64,000 nucleotides of DNA from Solirubrum koreensis (GCF_039541855.1 NZ_BAABHA010000002.1:682001-746000); one strand, 5' to 3'. Counted from the first letter of the stretch, positions 51,332-60,238 are shown. The notes: generated by a model from the letters alone, not told the origin. Translations and numbers: made by a program.

Positions 51332-51982
51332 TTAGATGTCGTCTTCGTCGTCTGGGAGGTCAACACCGGCTTCGTCGGATTCGTTGCCGTAGCCCATTTT
51401 TTTCGCGTATCGCTCGAGCTTCTCTTTCAAAAAGTTGCGTGCCCGGTGCAGGCGCGAGCGAACCGTACCAATGGGAATATCGAGCACTTTGGCCATTTCC
51501 TCGTAGGTAAACCCTTCTAGGTCGCAGAGGATGATAACGGTGCGGAAATCCACGGGCAGCGAATTCAGCGCGGAGGCCACTTCGTCGCCGATCAGGTCGC
51601 GAGTTGCTTGCTGGCGTAAATCGGCGGAGGTAGAACCCGCGTCGCCTTCGGCGTCCACGTCTTCGGTGTTGTAGTAGCCCTCAATCTCGCTGTAGTCGAC
51701 CTTGGCGGGTTGCTTGCTTTTCTTCCGAAAGTCGTTGATAAACGAATTTTTCAGGATGCGAAACAGCCACGCTTTGGCGTTGGTTCCCGGCTCGAAGTAC
51801 TCGAAAAAGCGGTATGCCTTCAAATACGTCTCCTGGACGAGGTCATTGGCGTCGTCCTCGTCGAGGGTGAGGCGGAAGGCAAAGTTGTAGAGCGAGTCCA
51901 GCACGGGCATCAGCTCGGCCTGGAAACGGCGGTCTTTTTCCTCCTTGCTCAGTTTGGGTACCCGTTCGGGAGTGTCACTCAT
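51332..51982 (-). CDS. ECF-family RNA polymerase sigma factor
   Basis: A 216-residue sigma-70 ECF protein. Region 2: DSLYNFAFRLTLDEDDANDL, VQETYLKAYRFFEYF, AKAWLFRILKNSFIND; an acidic linker; region 4: LPVDFRTVIILCDLEGFTYE, EMAKVLDIPIGTVRSRLHRA. It ends with an acidic tail (DLPDDEDDI). Located upstream of a ZAS anti-sigma factor, then gmk and nadD. A TACATTTG -7 element lies at 52026-52033. Confidence 0.95.
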   Translation of the reverse strand: MSDTPERVPKLSKEEKDRRFQAELMPVLDSLYNFAFRLTLDEDDANDLVQETYLKAYRFFEYFEPGTNAKAWLFRILKNSFINDFRKKSKQPAKVDYSEIEGYYNTEDVDAEGDAGSTSADLRQQATRDLIGDEVASALNSLPVDFRTVIILCDLEGFTYEEMAKVLDIPIGTVRSRLHRARNFLKEKLERYAKKMGYGNESDEAGVDLPDDEDDI

Positions 51983-52025
51983 AAGAGGGTGGGTTCGGTC
52001 AAGGCCGGTTTACGTGCCTTGCAAG

Positions 52026-52033
52026 CAAATGTA
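52026..52033 (-). promoter_or_regulatory. Putative promoter of the sigma factor operon
   Basis: Minus strand TACATTTG, an exact match to TAnnTTTG, in the 65-base gap between the ligase-family gene and the sigma factor gene. The -33 TTTG is not clear. It would give a leader of about 40 bases. Confidence 0.55.
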
Positions 52034-52047
52034 ACGAAACGAACTAC

Positions 52048-53322
52048 TCATTGGGTTACGCTGCGAGCTTGCGCACGGCGTTCGGTAGCCACTACCAGAA
52101 ATCCGTACAAGAACACAAAAAGGTTGAAACCGATTTGCAGCTCCAGGAGGGAATCGGCTAGGGCGGCGGCACCGAATATGAGCAGGAAATGCCTTACGTA
52201 CGGATTTCGGCGGGTGGCGGGTTGCCAAAGCGGACCAATGAGTACCCACAACCAAGCAGCAAAGCCCACTACGCCACCTCCCACGAAGTAGTGGAGGTAC
52301 TGATTATGAATCATCACGCGGTTTTCGGGGCGCAGACCGTAGTTGCGCCACGAGTACTGATCCATCATGGCCTGGCGCACATCGGCGGGAGCTATGCCCA
52401 GCACCGGGTTCTGCTGAATTAGCACACCGGCAGTTTGCCAAGCAGCTAGGCGCCGGGCCAAAGAAAAATCGTTGATGTCGCGCTGCTGATAAAATTGCTC
52501 CACATCATACTTGGTGCTCCGGTAGCGCTGCCGCACCGATTCGAACGAGTAATAGGCCACAAGCGGCAATAACAAGCCAGCAACCAATAACCCCAAGGCC
52601 CAGGCCGGCCGTCGAAACAGCAAGACCATGGTTGTGGCGGCCAACCCCAGGTAAAAGGCCAGCAACCCGGTTCGGTAAGCCAGCAAGTGTAGGCTAACAG
52701 CAGTGGCTCCAGCAGCAGCCAGTAGCGCCCATTTACCAAACCGCCCGGCTACCGGTTCCTGACTTAGGCTAAAGCCGAAAAAACTGGACAAAGCCAGCAT
52801 CAGACCGAAGTGAATGTGAAAAACGCCCGTGACAGAGCCCACGTTCTGGCCGATGTTGATGAGTCGGTGGGCCTCGTCGGGATTCAGCAGGTACTTCCCC
52901 ACGGTGGCCAGACCAAGCAGCGCATTTCCTACCACGAACAATGCCCCCACACCAAAGCGTTGTTGCCTGCTTAGCGGCACCGCTAAGGCAAAAGCCAGCG
53001 GCACACCAATAAGCGGCAGCTGCCGAAAAACTTCATGACGCCACACCGGCCAATCCTGGGTGTGCCACCAAGTGAGTGGCAGCAGCAGGTACAAACCCAA
53101 CAGGCGTTGAGCTCCACGGTTTCGCAGCCACAGGGGCAGGGCCTTTCGCAAACCGGGGTTTAGCAAGGCCGCAATTACTGCCGTTACGGGTGCCAATGCC
53201 ACCAGCGCCCGCGCCGTGAGCATGAGGCTTAGTGCACCGGCTACGCAGGCCACCAGCAACCCGTACTGCGACCAGTTGCCATTGCGGTACCAACGACGAA
53301 GTAAATCAGTCCCTGAATTCAC
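52048..53322 (-). CDS. O-antigen ligase family protein
   Basis: A 424-residue polytopic membrane protein with about eleven hydrophobic segments. The ligase loop is clear: QQNPVLGIAPADVRQAMMDQ, then MIHNQYLHYFVGGGVVGFAA. It probably attaches polysaccharide to lipid A-core or polymerises a glycan. Directly upstream are two glycosyltransferases, so it is likely part of an LPS core/O-antigen unit. It is a distant paralogue of the protein at 23381-24715. Confidence 0.85.
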   Translation of the reverse strand: MNSGTDLLRRWYRNGNWSQYGLLVACVAGALSLMLTARALVALAPVTAVIAALLNPGLRKALPLWLRNRGAQRLLGLYLLLPLTWWHTQDWPVWRHEVFRQLPLIGVPLAFALAVPLSRQQRFGVGALFVVGNALLGLATVGKYLLNPDEAHRLINIGQNVGSVTGVFHIHFGLMLALSSFFGFSLSQEPVAGRFGKWALLAAAGATAVSLHLLAYRTGLLAFYLGLAATTMVLLFRRPAWALGLLVAGLLLPLVAYYSFESVRQRYRSTKYDVEQFYQQRDINDFSLARRLAAWQTAGVLIQQNPVLGIAPADVRQAMMDQYSWRNYGLRPENRVMIHNQYLHYFVGGGVVGFAAWLWVLIGPLWQPATRRNPYVRHFLLIFGAAALADSLLELQIGFNLFVFLYGFLVVATERRAQARSVTQ

Positions 53323-53345
53323 TCAGTTCAATAGAAACGTTTGCC

Positions 53346-54383
53346 TTAAAGGTAAGCGGCAGGTAACGGCTCCCAAGCGGCTATGCGCGCTAATACAGCT
53401 GCAGGCTGCAAGGCTTTAATGCAGGCGCAGGATGCAGCGTTGGAGCGGCAATCGTCGCATGCAGGCTTATCGAACACTAAAAACTCAGCGTGCAGCCCCA
53501 GCGGTGCCCAGCGGCCCGGATGAATGGGCCGCATGGGCGGGAACAGGCCCAACGCATGTCGCCTTAGGGCGGCGGCGAGGTGCAACGGACCGGTCCCGGA
53601 AGCCACTAGCCCATCGGCTGAGCCGATAAATGCCAGAAACTGCGGGAGAGTAAGCTGGCCCGTCAGATCAACGAGCACATGGGCGTGTTCGTGGAGCCAG
53701 TCGCGCATGGAGTCGCCTTCGGCCTGGGTACCTGTTACGAGCACGCGGTGGCCTTGGGCGTGCAGGGCTTGGGCTAGTGCGCCAAAGTGTATGAGGCCCC
53801 ACTCACGGCCGTGTCCTCGGGAACGAGGGTGCAGAATAATATTCAGCTGCCCAGGCGAGGTTCGTTCCAATAAGGCAGCAACTGAATCAGGCAGTGAATT
53901 GTCGGCTAATAAAAGTCCCAAGGGCACTAAATCCACTAATTCGGGCACATCAACGAGCCCCAAAGGACGCAGCAATAGCATGTTCAGCTGGGCTTCGTGC
54001 AGCGGCGAATGACGTCGACTGAGCGCAACTAGCTTGTTGCAGGTGAACCAATGAAACCATCGGCTGCGGGTACCAATCCGTACCGGTATGCCAGCCCTTT
54101 GGGCCAAGGATGCCAGCCGCTTGCTGGGAAATACATGCAGCACCACATCGGCTTGAACTCGACGAAGAGCGGCTATCTGTTCTAATTTGGGAAGCTTTTG
54201 CAGGTCATCGTCACTGATGAAAACGTCGATGGCCGGACAGGCTGCAGCCACGGCGCGGGTATAGTCGCGGCCGAGCAACACCACGCGACAACCGGGGAAC
54301 TGCTGCTTCAGCCAGCCGCATAAGGGCAGGGTCAGCACCAGGTCACCAATGGCGTCGGTGCGGCTTACAAGGAAGTTTTTCAT
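53346..54383 (-). CDS. Glycosyltransferase family 9 (heptosyltransferase-like)
   Basis: A 345-residue GT-B transferase. Start MKNFLVSRTDAIGDLVLTLP is the family pattern (the nucleotide-sugar binding D-AIGDL element). Later: ILHPRSRGHGREWG and GSADGLVASGTGPLHLAAAL (the donor-binding S/T-x-T-GxxHLAA segment). A longer upstream frame to 54548 is unrelated to the family. Its ATG overlaps the stop of the GT2 gene by four bases (ATGA coupling). Likely transfers heptose or another sugar to LPS core. Confidence 0.92.
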   Translation of the reverse strand: MKNFLVSRTDAIGDLVLTLPLCGWLKQQFPGCRVVLLGRDYTRAVAAACPAIDVFISDDDLQKLPKLEQIAALRRVQADVVLHVFPSKRLASLAQRAGIPVRIGTRSRWFHWFTCNKLVALSRRHSPLHEAQLNMLLLRPLGLVDVPELVDLVPLGLLLADNSLPDSVAALLERTSPGQLNIILHPRSRGHGREWGLIHFGALAQALHAQGHRVLVTGTQAEGDSMRDWLHEHAHVLVDLTGQLTLPQFLAFIGSADGLVASGTGPLHLAAALRRHALGLFPPMRPIHPGRWAPLGLHAEFLVFDKPACDDCRSNAASCACIKALQPAAVLARIAAWEPLPAAYL

Positions 54384-55147
54384 TGGCCGGCTTTCCGGGT
54401 TAGTACGCGCAGCTTGGCGTATTTCAAGAATACGCCCCACGCCGACAGCGCCGCGATGCTCAAGCCCGCAAAACCGTCGAGCAGGCCGCCGCGCAGCAAG
54501 TATAGGTGCAGGAATTTCCAGGCTGGCTTCAGCCATAAATGCCCCCAACTGGCGTGTTTGCCGCGCGTTACCAACTCTTCGGCCCCAATGGAGGTAAACT
54601 TATTCAGCTGCTGCACGTGGCTTTCGATGGTGGGGTAAGAATAATGGAGCAAGTCGGCGGTAAGCTGCCCTACTGACTGGCCGGCTTGCACTTCGTACCG
54701 CTCGTGCAGCAACTGGCCTTGCCAGGCCCCAAGGCGCCGGTCGTAGAGGCGCAGCTTGCGGTCGGGGTACCAGCCGCCGTGGCGCACCCACTGGCCGCAA
54801 TAATTGGTGAGGCGCGGCAAGGTGTAGCCGGCGTGCTGCCAGTTGGCTTTTAACTGCTCTATTTCGGCGCGCAGGTCGTCGGTCAGCACTTCATCGGCAT
54901 CGAGCTGCAGCACGTGATGGTGCCGAGCCTGGGCCGTGGCGAAGTTCTTTTGGGCCACGTAACCCGCGAAAGGATGATGCACCACGCGGGCGCCGTGCTC
55001 CTGGCAAATGGCAACGGTGCGGTCGGTGGAGCCGGAATCTACTACCACTACGTCGTCGGTAACGTGGCCAATTGCAGCCAAGCAGCGGCCGATGTTGGCT
55101 TCTTCGTTGAAGGTTATAATGACGACGGAAAGCGGAACTACGGGCAT
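54380..55147 (-). CDS. Glycosyltransferase family 2 (LPS core, WaaE-like)
   Basis: A 255-residue GT-A transferase: VVPLSVVIITFNEEANIGRC, VVVVDSGSTDRTVAICQEHG, then the DxD-type LQLDADEVLTDDL, and a C-terminal hydrophobic stretch (LLRGGLLDGFAGLSIAALSAW). The length and NEExNI...DSGSTD pattern match the WaaE/KdtX lipooligosaccharide glucosyltransferase group. It overlaps the GT9 gene. Confidence 0.9.
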   Translation of the reverse strand: MPVVPLSVVIITFNEEANIGRCLAAIGHVTDDVVVVDSGSTDRTVAICQEHGARVVHHPFAGYVAQKNFATAQARHHHVLQLDADEVLTDDLRAEIEQLKANWQHAGYTLPRLTNYCGQWVRHGGWYPDRKLRLYDRRLGAWQGQLLHERYEVQAGQSVGQLTADLLHYSYPTIESHVQQLNKFTSIGAEELVTRGKHASWGHLWLKPAWKFLHLYLLRGGLLDGFAGLSIAALSAWGVFLKYAKLRVLTRKAGQ

Positions 55148-55230
55148 AGAGAAGACAAATATCCAGGATTTGCTTAAGCAGGTATGTAATTAGCACCAGA
55201 CGCTGCATTTGACGCCGTTGTCTACTACAT

Positions 55231-55264
55231 AAAAAGCCCCGCCTGACGAATCAGGCGGGGCTTT
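55231..55264 (-). terminator. Intrinsic terminator after ahcY
   Basis: Perfect 14-base inverted repeat, arms 55233-55246 and 55251-55264, tetraloop CGAA, flanked by A-run/T-run. It ends ahcY on the minus strand. Confidence 0.88.
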
Positions 55265-55284
55265 CTAGTTGACGCTGTAACAGC

Positions 55285-56598
55285 TTAGTAACGGTACAAG
55301 TCCGACTTAAAGGGGCCTTCCGGCGTTACGCCAATGTAGGAAGCCTGCTTCTCGTTCAGCTCGTCCAGCTCCACGCCGATTTTCTCGAGGTGCAGACGGG
55401 CTACCATTTCGTCGAGGTGCTTGGGCAGCGTGTACACTTTGTTCTCGTACTGCGCCGCATTCTGCCACAGCTCCAGCTGGGCCAGCACTTGGTTGGTGAA
55501 CGAGTTCGACATTACGAACGAGGGGTGGCCGGTGGCGCAGCCCAGGTTTACCAAACGACCTTCGGCCAGAATGATAACCTCCTTGCCGTCGATGTTGTAC
55601 AGGTCAACCTGCGGCTTGATGGTGTCCTTGGTGTGGCCGTAGTTACCGTTCAGCCAAGCCATGTCGATTTCATCATCGAAGTGACCGATGTTGCAAACGA
55701 TGGCCTTGTCCTTCAGGCTGCGGAAGTGTTGCTCGGTGATGATGTCGCAGTTGCCGGTAGCGGTAACCACGATGTCGGCGCGCTTCACGGCGTCGGCCAT
55801 CTTCTTCACCTCGAAACCGTCCATGGCGGCTTGCAGAGCGCAAATCGGGTCGATTTCGGTTACGATTACGCGGGCGCCAGCGCCTTGCAGCGAAGCTGCA
55901 GTACCTTTTCCTACGTCGCCGTAGCCGGCTACCACTGCTACTTTACCGGCCATCATCACGTCGGTGGCGCGGCGGATAGCGTCTACGCACGACTCTTTGC
56001 AGCCGTACTTGTTATCGAACTTCGACTTAGTAACCGAGTCGTTGATGTTGAACGCGGGCATGGGCAATGTGCCGGCTTTCACGCGGTCCAGCAGACGCAG
56101 AACGCCCGTGGTGGTTTCTTCCGAAATGCCTTTGATGCCGGCGGCCAGCTCAGGGAACTGGTTCAGCACCATGTTGGTCAGGTCACCGCCGTCGTCGAGA
56201 ATCATGTTCAGCGGCTGACGCTCCTCACCGAAGAACAACGTCTGCTCGATGCACCAGTTGAATTCCTCTTCGTTCATGCCTTTCCAGGCGTAAACCGGAA
56301 TACCAGCAGCCGCAATGGCCGCAGCAGCGTGGTCCTGAGTCGAGAAGATGTTGCACGACGACCACGTAACATCGGCACCCAGTTCAATGAGGGTTTCGAT
56401 GAGCACCGCCGTTTGGATCGTCATGTGCAGACAGCCGGCAACGCGGGCACCCTTCAGGGGCTTGCTGGCACCGTACTGCTTGCGCAGAGCCATCAGACCC
56501 GGCATTTCAGCCTCGGCCAGCTGAATTTCCTTACGGCCCCATTCGGCCAGTGCAATGTCTTTTACCTTGTAGGGTACGTAGGTCTTGGTCTCTACCAT
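55285..56598 (-). CDS. ahcY: Adenosylhomocysteinase
   Basis: A 437-residue NAD-dependent enzyme splitting S-adenosylhomocysteine to adenosine and homocysteine. Seen: LKGARVAGCLHMTIQTAVLI, NINDSVTKSKFDNKYGCKES (active lysine), VAGYGDVGKGTAASLQGAGA (NAD-binding), HFDDEIDMAW, and the C-terminal FKSDLYRY. The ATG 56598 is preferred to the start at 56622. A TACCTTTG -7 element lies at 56626-56633. Confidence 0.98.
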   Translation of the reverse strand: MVETKTYVPYKVKDIALAEWGRKEIQLAEAEMPGLMALRKQYGASKPLKGARVAGCLHMTIQTAVLIETLIELGADVTWSSCNIFSTQDHAAAAIAAAGIPVYAWKGMNEEEFNWCIEQTLFFGEERQPLNMILDDGGDLTNMVLNQFPELAAGIKGISEETTTGVLRLLDRVKAGTLPMPAFNINDSVTKSKFDNKYGCKESCVDAIRRATDVMMAGKVAVVAGYGDVGKGTAASLQGAGARVIVTEIDPICALQAAMDGFEVKKMADAVKRADIVVTATGNCDIITEQHFRSLKDKAIVCNIGHFDDEIDMAWLNGNYGHTKDTIKPQVDLYNIDGKEVIILAEGRLVNLGCATGHPSFVMSNSFTNQVLAQLELWQNAAQYENKVYTLPKHLDEMVARLHLEKIGVELDELNEKQASYIGVTPEGPFKSDLYRY

Positions 56599-56625
56599 GA
56601 GCTTAGAATTTTCGCAATACAACTA

Positions 56626-56633
56626 CAAAGGTA
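56626..56633 (-). promoter_or_regulatory. Promoter -7 element of ahcY
   Basis: Minus strand TACCTTTG, exact consensus; about 27 bases before the ATG 56598. A TGG, not TTG, lies 20 bases upstream. The region overlaps the run-off side of the preceding terminator (56657-56690). Confidence 0.6.
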
Positions 56634-56656
56634 GCCAATTTGTTAGTGGGCCGCCA

Positions 56657-56690
56657 GCAAAAACGCCTGCCCCGGTTGGGAGCAGGCGTT
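56657..56690 (-). terminator. Terminator after the DUF4397 lipoprotein
   Basis: Perfect 9-base inverted repeat, arms 56662-56670 and 56682-56690, followed on the minus strand by a run of five T. It is immediately upstream of the ahcY promoter element. Confidence 0.75.
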
Positions 56691-56715
56691 GGTCTACATG
56701 CCAGACGTAGTGGAC

Positions 56716-57498
56716 TTAGTTGTTTTGAATAACGGTTGCCCGCGGTTGCAGAGCGGGGTCAAGGCTGCCGGAAATGCCCCGCACTACTACGGTGTAAATT
56801 TTACCAGCCTCGTAATTTTTGGTGGCCGTAGCCGTGGCTGTACCGTTTGCGCCTGTGCCGCTACCGTCGCCAACGGCAACTACAGTAACCGAGGGCGAGC
56901 CACTGGTAACTAGCAAGTTGTAAGTACCAGCCGGCACTGATGCAAAGTTAGAAGCAGCTGTGGTGGCGGTTGCCGAAGCAGGAAACGTAGCCGACACGTT
57001 CGGAATGTCTACGGCACCGGCTACAGTTTGCTGCGAAAGTTTAACGGTAGCGGGCGCGTTCAGGGCCAAATGCACCACACGCACCTTGGCTTGACCGGCG
57101 GCCGGTGCCGTCAGGTCGTCGACGACGGGCAAAAGACCAGCGGTAGTGGCTGTAGGTGCGTAGGCAAATACCGAGTAGTTTTGATTTTTGGCTACCGTTA
57201 GGACTTGTGAAACAGCCGTTTGCCCGGCACTGTTATTAATTTTTAACGTGGGTGTACCGGCGTTAACGTTCAGGTAACTGGTGCTTTGTCCGTACGTCAG
57301 CTGGCCTACCGACTGGTCGTTTACCAAGGCTGTTATCTGAAAATTGGCGGAAGCAGCGGCGTGTGAAAGCAGCACTTTACCTTGGTCGGGCGTAGGGGCT
57401 ACCGGATCATCGTCGTCGTTACCGCAACCCGTGAACACGGCGGCGGGCAGAGCTGCCATCAAAAACAGGCGGCTAAAACGTTTCAGGGGGTGATTCAT
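56716..57498 (-). CDS. DUF4397 domain lipoprotein
   Basis: A 260-residue lipoprotein. Signal peptide with lipobox ending at C25 (AAVFTGC), then GNDDDD: an acidic stretch right after the cysteine, like the Bacteroidota lipoprotein export signal that sends lipoproteins to the cell surface. The body is two DUF4397-type beta units (VLLSHAAASANFQITALVND and KVRVVHLALNAPATVKLSQQ). Function unknown; such proteins are frequent in this phylum. Confidence 0.85.
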   Translation of the reverse strand: MNHPLKRFSRLFLMAALPAAVFTGCGNDDDDPVAPTPDQGKVLLSHAAASANFQITALVNDQSVGQLTYGQSTSYLNVNAGTPTLKINNSAGQTAVSQVLTVAKNQNYSVFAYAPTATTAGLLPVVDDLTAPAAGQAKVRVVHLALNAPATVKLSQQTVAGAVDIPNVSATFPASATATTAASNFASVPAGTYNLLVTSGSPSVTVVAVGDGSGTGANGTATATATKNYEAGKIYTVVVRGISGSLDPALQPRATVIQNN

Positions 57499-57610
57499 GG
57501 AGGAGAGAAATTAGGTGAACACCTCTTGGGGTGGCCAGAGAACGTAAAGTATCGATGTTTTGTTGGCCGGCTCACAAGGAGGCGCATGTTTTCCTTGATC
57601 TGTCGACTGT

Positions 57611-57618
57611 TATATTTG
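57611..57618 (+). promoter_or_regulatory. Possible promoter of the 57623 gene
   Basis: TATATTTG matches TAnnTTTG and lies only five bases before the ATG at 57623, so the transcript would be leaderless or the start codon is further in. No -33 TTTG at the ideal distance. Confidence 0.4.
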
Positions 57619-57622
57619 TAGC

Positions 57623-58243
57623 ATGACCCTCTCCACCCCGGTTGTTGTCCAGCGCGCTAGCCTTCGTTCTGGTTTGTTGTTTTCGCTGTCTTTAGCCTTT
57701 TCTGCCCCGTTATTGGCACAAACGGCTGCCCCCCAGCAACCTACTCTTATTCGTTTGGCGCCTGAGGATGCCGAGCGTGGACTAAACGGTGTACAAAAGA
57801 ATTTTTGGTTCTCCACCGGCAGCAGCCAGGAATTCCAAAGCGCCGGCTTCTTTGGTCAGCGCTTGCGCCCGTATGTTTCTGACGATGCACAGGCGCTGGA
57901 GAGCTTAAACAACTACCGCCGCCAAAAGTGGTTGTTTCTGGGGGAGCGGTTTGTTTTTCTGGGTGCTGCGGGCTTGTACAGCCAACAAGTGCTGGCTGGC
58001 GATGAGCGGCAATATTTCAACACGACTCAAAAAATAGCCATTGGTTTGGCCGTAGGCAGCTTGTTGTCGAATGCGCTGATAACGCGCAATACCAACCGCC
58101 ACCTGCAGCGCGCCGTGGATGCCCATAACGCCACCTTACCGGCGGCACGCCGTATGGGCTTAGATCGAGCCATGCCCAACATGCTTGGCGTAACGGCCCC
58201 CACGGGTCGGCCGCAGCTGTTGGTGGGCTGGTCGCTGCGCTAA
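57623..58243 (+). CDS. Exported protein of unknown function
   Basis: A 206-residue protein with a signal peptide (SGLLFSLSLAFSAPLLAQ, cleavage after LAQ or so) and two further hydrophobic segments (WLFLGERFVFLGAAGLYSQ, KIAIGLAVGSLLSNALI), which suggest an inner- or outer-membrane-associated protein. I do not recognise a family. It precedes the methyltransferase at 58286 by about 40 bases on the same strand. Confidence 0.75.
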   Translation: MTLSTPVVVQRASLRSGLLFSLSLAFSAPLLAQTAAPQQPTLIRLAPEDAERGLNGVQKNFWFSTGSSQEFQSAGFFGQRLRPYVSDDAQALESLNNYRRQKWLFLGERFVFLGAAGLYSQQVLAGDERQYFNTTQKIAIGLAVGSLLSNALITRNTNRHLQRAVDAHNATLPAARRMGLDRAMPNMLGVTAPTGRPQLLVGWSLR

Positions 58244-58285
58244 TCCTGCCATTTCCTTCGCGAAATTTCGCGTTTCTTGCTTGTG

Positions 58286-59488
58286 ATGGATGTTCCGCTG
58301 TCGGCGGAGGCCCGGCAATACGTAGCCGAGCACCTGCACGACGACCCCGCTACGCTGGCCCTGCAGGCCCGACGTTATCCGCATTTGCCCGTACCCGAAC
58401 TGGTGCGCCAGATTCAGGCCCGCCAAAAGGCCAAGGCCAAGGTGCCTACCTGGGCCGATAATGCCGAGCTGGTGTTTCCGCCGACGTTGTCTGTCGAGCA
58501 GGCTTCGTCGGCGCGCACAGCGGCATTTAAAGCCGGCTTGGTGAGCGGGCAGCGGCTGGCCGATTTAACCGGCGGTTTTGGGGTAGACGCCGCGCATTTC
58601 GCGGCCAGCTTCGCGGAAGTCCACTACGTGGAACGCAATCCGCAGCTGGCGGCCGTGGTGGAGCATAACCTGGCCGTGCTCGGCATTACCAATGTGCAGT
58701 GCCACACTGCCGATGCCGCCGCGTGGCTGCGCGCTCAGCCCGACGGGCATTTCGACTACATCTACCTCGACCCCGCCCGTCGCGACAAGGCCGACAAAAA
58801 GATATTCCGCCTGACCGACTGCGAGCCGGATGTGCTGCGCCTGCTGCCGCTGCTGTTGCGCAAAGCCCGGCGCGTACTGCTGAAAACTTCGCCCATGCTC
58901 GATATCGAGCAAGCCATTCAGGAACTGGGGCACGTGCGCCGGCTGTGGGTAGTGGCCGTGGATAACGAGTGCAAAGAGGTGCTCTACAAGCTGGGCCCGG
59001 AGGCCGCCGTCGACCCCGAACGGCTTACGGTGAATTTGCTGCGCGACGGACGGGAGCAATCCTTTCGGCTCAACAAAACCCGCGAAGCCCGCGCTATTCC
59101 GCGCTACGCCGAGCCGCAGCAGTACATCTACGAGCCTAACGTGGCCGTACTGAAAGCCGGTGGGTTCAAGAGCATCGGTATGAGCTACAACCTGCTGAAG
59201 CTGCATCAGCACAGCCACCTTTACACCTCCGACACGCTGCGTACGGATTTTCCCGGCCGCGTTTTTCGCTGCCTGGCCAATTGCCGCTACGATAAGAAGG
59301 AGCTTCTCTCCCACCTCGGTCCCGAGCAGCGGGCCCACGTAACCACGCGCAATTTCCCCGACTCGGTAGCCGATTTCCGCTACAAAACCGGCATCCGCGA
59401 AGGCGGCACGCTGTACCTGCTGGGCACTACCGATTTGCGCAACCGTCTGATTGTGCTCGTTTGTGAGCGGCTTTTTTTCAACGAATAG
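58286..59488 (+). CDS. THUMP-like domain class I methyltransferase
   Basis: A 400-residue soluble protein. Residues 1-70 are a helical N-terminus (ARQYVAEHLHDDPATLALQA); a Rossmann methyltransferase domain follows with motif I LADLTGGFGVDAAHFAASFA, EVHYVERNPQL, and DYIYLDPARRDKADKKIFRL (motif IV DPAR). The C-terminal ~100 residues fit the THUMP-like domain found in this family. Likely an RNA methyltransferase of unknown target. Start at ATG 58286 or the TTG 58277. Confidence 0.8.
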   Translation: MDVPLSAEARQYVAEHLHDDPATLALQARRYPHLPVPELVRQIQARQKAKAKVPTWADNAELVFPPTLSVEQASSARTAAFKAGLVSGQRLADLTGGFGVDAAHFAASFAEVHYVERNPQLAAVVEHNLAVLGITNVQCHTADAAAWLRAQPDGHFDYIYLDPARRDKADKKIFRLTDCEPDVLRLLPLLLRKARRVLLKTSPMLDIEQAIQELGHVRRLWVVAVDNECKEVLYKLGPEAAVDPERLTVNLLRDGREQSFRLNKTREARAIPRYAEPQQYIYEPNVAVLKAGGFKSIGMSYNLLKLHQHSHLYTSDTLRTDFPGRVFRCLANCRYDKKELLSHLGPEQRAHVTTRNFPDSVADFRYKTGIREGGTLYLLGTTDLRNRLIVLVCERLFFNE

Positions 59489-59531
59489 GTAACAGCACGA
59501 CTGGTAGCTGCTTGAGTCTACCGGTCATTCG

Positions 59532-60131
59532 CTATTTCGCAGGACTGGTCCACTTGCTGCCTTCCAGCCGAAAGCGCCACGGCAGGGCAGCATCGGCGCC
59601 GGCGTAGTCAATACCCACCCGCGGACTGGCCCGAATCTGCTCTGGTGGCACCGCGTCGCCGCGGTCTTCCAGCCAAATGAGGTTACCCGTGACATCGTTT
59701 CCGTAATGCGAGGTATTAATCCCGAGGGCTTGCGTGAGCAGCCCGGGGCCGGCCGTAAGCTTGGTCGATACGGTGCTGAGGCCGCGCCGCAACTGCATTT
59801 CGGCTATTCCTTCCACGGGTTCAAGCCCCCGGATGAGCACGGCATCGGCCTTGCCGGCTTCGTTGGTAATGATGTTAAAAAGGGCGTAGCGGCCGTAAAT
59901 CAGGTACACATAAGCCACACCGCCCGGCTCGTACATGATCCGGGTGCGCTTGGTAAAACGCCCGAGGTGGGAGTGGCAAGCTTGGTCGTTGATGTGGGCA
60001 TAAGCCTCGGTTTCTACCACGCGGCCACCGGTTAACACGCCGTCGATGTTGGTAAACAAATACTTACCGATTAGCTCGCGGGCAATGCTTACCACGTCGG
60101 AGCCACGGTAAAAGGTAGCTGGTAATTTCAT
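59532..60131 (-). CDS. DNA-3-methyladenine glycosylase (alkyladenine, AAG/MPG type)
   Basis: A 199-residue base-excision repair enzyme. Seen: LIGKYLFTNIDGVLTGGRVV, ETEAYAHINDQACHSHLGRF (catalytic E in VETEAY), IMYEPGGVAYVYLIYGRYAL, LTAGPGLLTQALGI. Starting at ATG 60131 (MKLPATFYRG) gives normal family length; the frame extends upstream to 60428 into the riboswitch region and is not coding. Confidence 0.95.
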   Translation of the reverse strand: MKLPATFYRGSDVVSIARELIGKYLFTNIDGVLTGGRVVETEAYAHINDQACHSHLGRFTKRTRIMYEPGGVAYVYLIYGRYALFNIITNEAGKADAVLIRGLEPVEGIAEMQLRRGLSTVSTKLTAGPGLLTQALGINTSHYGNDVTGNLIWLEDRGDAVPPEQIRASPRVGIDYAGADAALPWRFRLEGSKWTSPAK

Positions 60132-60238
60132 GCGAAGGTTTACGCAGAAGCGTGCCTGGTGTGTTCGGAGGTGGCTTCTTCTGCGTTGATTATATGGTTT
60201 GCACGCAGCCGCCGCAGCTAATCCGGTAAATCCGTGCA

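Noticed and set aside
55390..56634. Plus-strand frame opposite ahcY (414 codons)
   Set aside because: Antisense shadow of a firmly identified enzyme gene.
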